Of a DNA stretch of 64,000 nt, positions 62,045 through 64,000 are shown piece by piece. Both the position numbers and the translations under genes were made by a program. Source of the stretch: an uncultured Litoreibacter sp. (lineage in GTDB: Bacteria > Pseudomonadota > Alphaproteobacteria > Rhodobacterales > Rhodobacteraceae); assembly GCA_947493265.1 (NCBI GenBank), contig CANLQL010000001.1:1-64000 (forward strand), in the 5' to 3' direction. The notes under the pieces were generated by a model that was given only the letters and a program-made list of their open reading frames with translations, ran no database searches and was not told the origin of the DNA. Each line of letters begins with the position of its first letter. Position 1 is the stretch's first letter.

Positions 62045-64000
62045 TCAGACTTTGACGCGTTCAGAGCGCGGGTCATAGAACGGCTTTGAAGATACTTCTG
62101 CCTTCACCCGCGTTCCAGCAACGTCGATTTCATAGGACGATGCCAGAACATCAGCGAGCTTTTCGCCTTTGCATGGAATATACCCCATCCCCATCGCACC
62201 ACCCAGATGGTGACCATAGGCACCGGATGTCAGGTAGCTGACAATTTCACCGTCGCGCAGCACCGGCTCCGCATGATAAAGCAGCGGTTCGGCATCGGTC
62301 AGCTTGAACTGCAAAAGCCGCATATCAAGACCGTTTTCCTGCTTTTCAAGGATCGCGTCGCGGCCGATATAGTCGGCTTTGTCTTTCTTGACGGCGAAGC
62401 CAAGGCCAGCCTCCATCACATGATCTTCCGACGTGATATCATGACCGAAATGGCGGAAGCCTTTTTCGATCCGGCAGGTGTCCATCATATGCATGCCGCA
62501 TAGTTTCAGATCCATGTCCTGACCTGCATCCCAGAGCGTTTCAAACACATGGCCCGCCTGATCCGCAGAGACGTAGATTTCCCAACCAAGCTCGCCTACA
62601 TAAGTCACACGGTGCGCCCGGGCGAGACCCATGCCGATCTCTACCTCTTGCGCGGTGCCGAACGGGTTCACGTTGTTTGAAAAGTCCGCCGGAGAGACCT
62701 TTTCGAGCAAAGCCCGTGCGTTTGGCCCCATCACCGCGAGAACACCTTCACCAGCTGTCACGTCGGTGATGACAACGTTGAATTTACCTGCGTGTCGCCG
62801 CATCCAGGTTTCATCGGCAAGCCGCGTGGCGGCAGGCGTGACGACAAGGTAAGCGGTCTCCGATAGCCGGGTCACTGTCACGTCAGCTTCAATCCCCGCA
62901 TTCGTGTTCAAAAACTGCGTGTAGACGATCTTGCCCACGGGCACAGAATAGTCGCCCCCTCCGACATAGTTCATGAACGCTTCGGCGTCGCGACCTTCGA
63001 CCCGCAACTTTCCGAAAGACGACATGTCGTACATGCCGACATTGCTGCGGATTGCGACATGTTCTTCGGCAACGTTGTCGAAGAAGTTTTGGCGCTTCCA
63101 GCTATATTCATATTCCGCTGCTTGGTCGGGTCTAGAGAACCAGTTGGCCCGCTCCCAACCCGCAAGCTCCCCCATCACGGCACCTTTGTCCAAAAGCTGT
63201 TGATGGAAAGGGGTACGACGCACTCCGCGCGCTGTTTTCTTCTGCAGATATGGGAAGTGATCAGCATAGAGCAGCCCCAATGTCTCTTTGGAGCGTTCAA
63301 ACAGGTAGTTTTTGTTGCCCTGGAACGGCTGCATCCGGGAAATATCGACGTCCCCCAGATCAAAGGGTTTCTGACCTTCATCCATCCATTGCGCCAAGGC
63401 GGAGCCTGCCCCGCCAGCTGATTGAATACCGATGGAGTTGAACCCTGCCGCAACCCAGAAATTGTCCATCTCAGGCGCAAGGCCAAGGTGATAAGCGTCA
63501 TCAGGCGTGAAGCTTTCCGGACCATTGAAGAATGTATGAATGCCAGCTTCCGCCAACATCGGCATCCGTTCAACGGCGGCTTCCAAGATTGGTTCAAAAT
63601 GGTCGAAGTCTTCCGGCAGCTGGTCGAATTCAAAATCCTGCGGAATGCCGTCCATCGCCCAAGGCTTGGATTCGGGCTCAAAGGCACCCAGCAGCATTTT
63701 TCCGGCATCTTCTTTGTAGTAAGCGCACTCATCCGGCACCCGGAGGACCGGCATCTGCGACAGCCCGGAAATGCTTTCGGTCACGATGTAGAAATGCTCA
63801 CAGGCATGAAGCGGGACATTTACATTTACCATGCGACCGATTTCATGCGCCCACATGCCGCCGCAGTTGACGACATGTTCAGCCTCGATGGTGCCGATCT
63901 CACCGGCTTTGTTTTCCCACTCTACACTCGTAGCACGGCGACCGGTTTTGTTGATCGCAGTGACGCGGGTGCCCTCGCGGACGATGGCCCCTTTCATTCT
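62045..64000 (-). CDS. Dimethylglycine dehydrogenase-like FAD/folate enzyme (5' end outside window)
   Basis: The window holds the last 651 residues; the N-terminal FAD loop lies beyond the right edge. Seen are the end of the FAD oxidoreductase domain (VNCGGMWAHEIGRMVNVNVPL, and GFNSIGIQSAGGAGSALAQWM) and a complete C-terminal GcvT/aminomethyltransferase half: YDMSSFGKLRVEGRDAEAF, ITDVTAGEGVLAVMGPNAR, YVGELGWEIYV, CRIEKGFRHFGHDIT and the end domain SYLTSGAYGHHLGGAMGMGY. Such enzymes oxidatively demethylate dimethylglycine or sarcosine and pass the C1 unit to tetrahydrofolate. It fits use of betaine as a nutrient. Confidence 0.9.
   Translation of the reverse strand, partial: RMKGAIVREGTRVTAINKTGRRATSVEWENKAGEIGTIEAEHVVNCGGMWAHEIGRMVNVNVPLHACEHFYIVTESISGLSQMPVLRVPDECAYYKEDAGKMLLGAFEPESKPWAMDGIPQDFEFDQLPEDFDHFEPILEAAVERMPMLAEAGIHTFFNGPESFTPDDAYHLGLAPEMDNFWVAAGFNSIGIQSAGGAGSALAQWMDEGQKPFDLGDVDISRMQPFQGNKNYLFERSKETLGLLYADHFPYLQKKTARGVRRTPFHQQLLDKGAVMGELAGWERANWFSRPDQAAEYEYSWKRQNFFDNVAEEHVAIRSNVGMYDMSSFGKLRVEGRDAEAFMNYVGGGDYSVPVGKIVYTQFLNTNAGIEADVTVTRLSETAYLVVTPAATRLADETWMRRHAGKFNVVITDVTAGEGVLAVMGPNARALLEKVSPADFSNNVNPFGTAQEVEIGMGLARAHRVTYVGELGWEIYVSADQAGHVFETLWDAGQDMDLKLCGMHMMDTCRIEKGFRHFGHDITSEDHVMEAGLGFAVKKDKADYIGRDAILEKQENGLDMRLLQFKLTDAEPLLYHAEPVLRDGEIVSYLTSGAYGHHLGGAMGMGYIPCKGEKLADVLASSYEIDVAGTRVKAEVSSKPFYDPRSERVKV

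Noticed and set aside
1-64000. Mobile elements, prophage, CRISPR arrays, toxin-antitoxin or defence systems
   Set aside because: No transposase, integrase, phage structural gene, regularly spaced repeat or defence-type domain was recognised on either strand.

Overview
The window is a chromosomal segment of a marine-type alphaproteobacterium of the family Rhodobacteraceae (Roseobacter group). The evidence is the gene content and order: fnrL-usp-ccoNOQP-ccoGHIS, an RpoE/ChrR singlet-oxygen switch, the series rsmB-heparinase-purH-lspA-DUF3035-M16-M16-mutL, the dapB/rbfA-truB-rpsO-pnp block, and a VPLPA-CTERM protein. I cannot assign a genus. No phage, IS element, CRISPR array or rRNA operon is visible, and the coding density is high.

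Layout. 0.1-3.5 kb: NfeD/SPFH membrane pair, DNA polymerase IV, FnrL. 3.5-12.4 kb: the micro-aerobic respiration block. A universal stress protein and ccoNOQP are divergent around two FNR boxes. The assembly genes ccoGHIS follow behind a third FNR box and a strong terminator, and the tiny ccoS (51 aa) closes the operon. 12.4-15.9 kb: N-formylglutamate amidohydrolase, tRNA-Val(GAC) with a clear sigma-70 promoter, rpmJ, and a TPR-sulfotransferase. 16-20 kb: a glycine-betaine-type ABC importer with a double-length permease. 20.1-29.9 kb: an EamA exporter, then one long minus-strand operon that combines a branched-chain-type ABC importer with two CoA ligases. 30-31.3 kb: a 54-aa membrane protein and a saccharopine dehydrogenase. 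31.3-37.3 kb: a five-gene translationally coupled operon (FAD oxidoreductase, DUF1365, MFS, DUF3833, SDR) divergent from rpoE-chrR, which has a well-matched RpoE promoter.

37.3-51.9 kb is core housekeeping: rmuC, mutL, two M16 peptidases, a lipoprotein, lspA, purH, a heparinase-like protein, rsmB, an SDHAF4-like protein, dapB, rbfA and truB. 52-57.2 kb: small membrane and unknown proteins, an alpha/beta hydrolase, rpsO, a 0.67-kb gap rich in inverted repeats, and pnp with a folded leader. 57.3-64 kb: arsH, a GDSL hydrolase with a VPLPA-CTERM tail, an aldehyde dehydrogenase, OsmC, an RluA-type pseudouridine synthase, and a dimethylglycine-dehydrogenase-like gene cut by the window end.

Two regulons can be read from the DNA alone. 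FnrL has its three boxes at the cbb3 oxidase genes, and RpoE/ChrR sits beside a probable membrane-lipid (furan fatty acid type) response operon that lacks the expected methyltransferase. I found no system that I can defend as wholly undescribed. The best leads are the CoA-ligase/ABC operon with an embedded secreted protein, the incomplete lipid operon at rpoE-chrR, the Cys-rich tail of CcoQ, the 54-aa membrane protein, and the rpsO-pnp intergenic structures.
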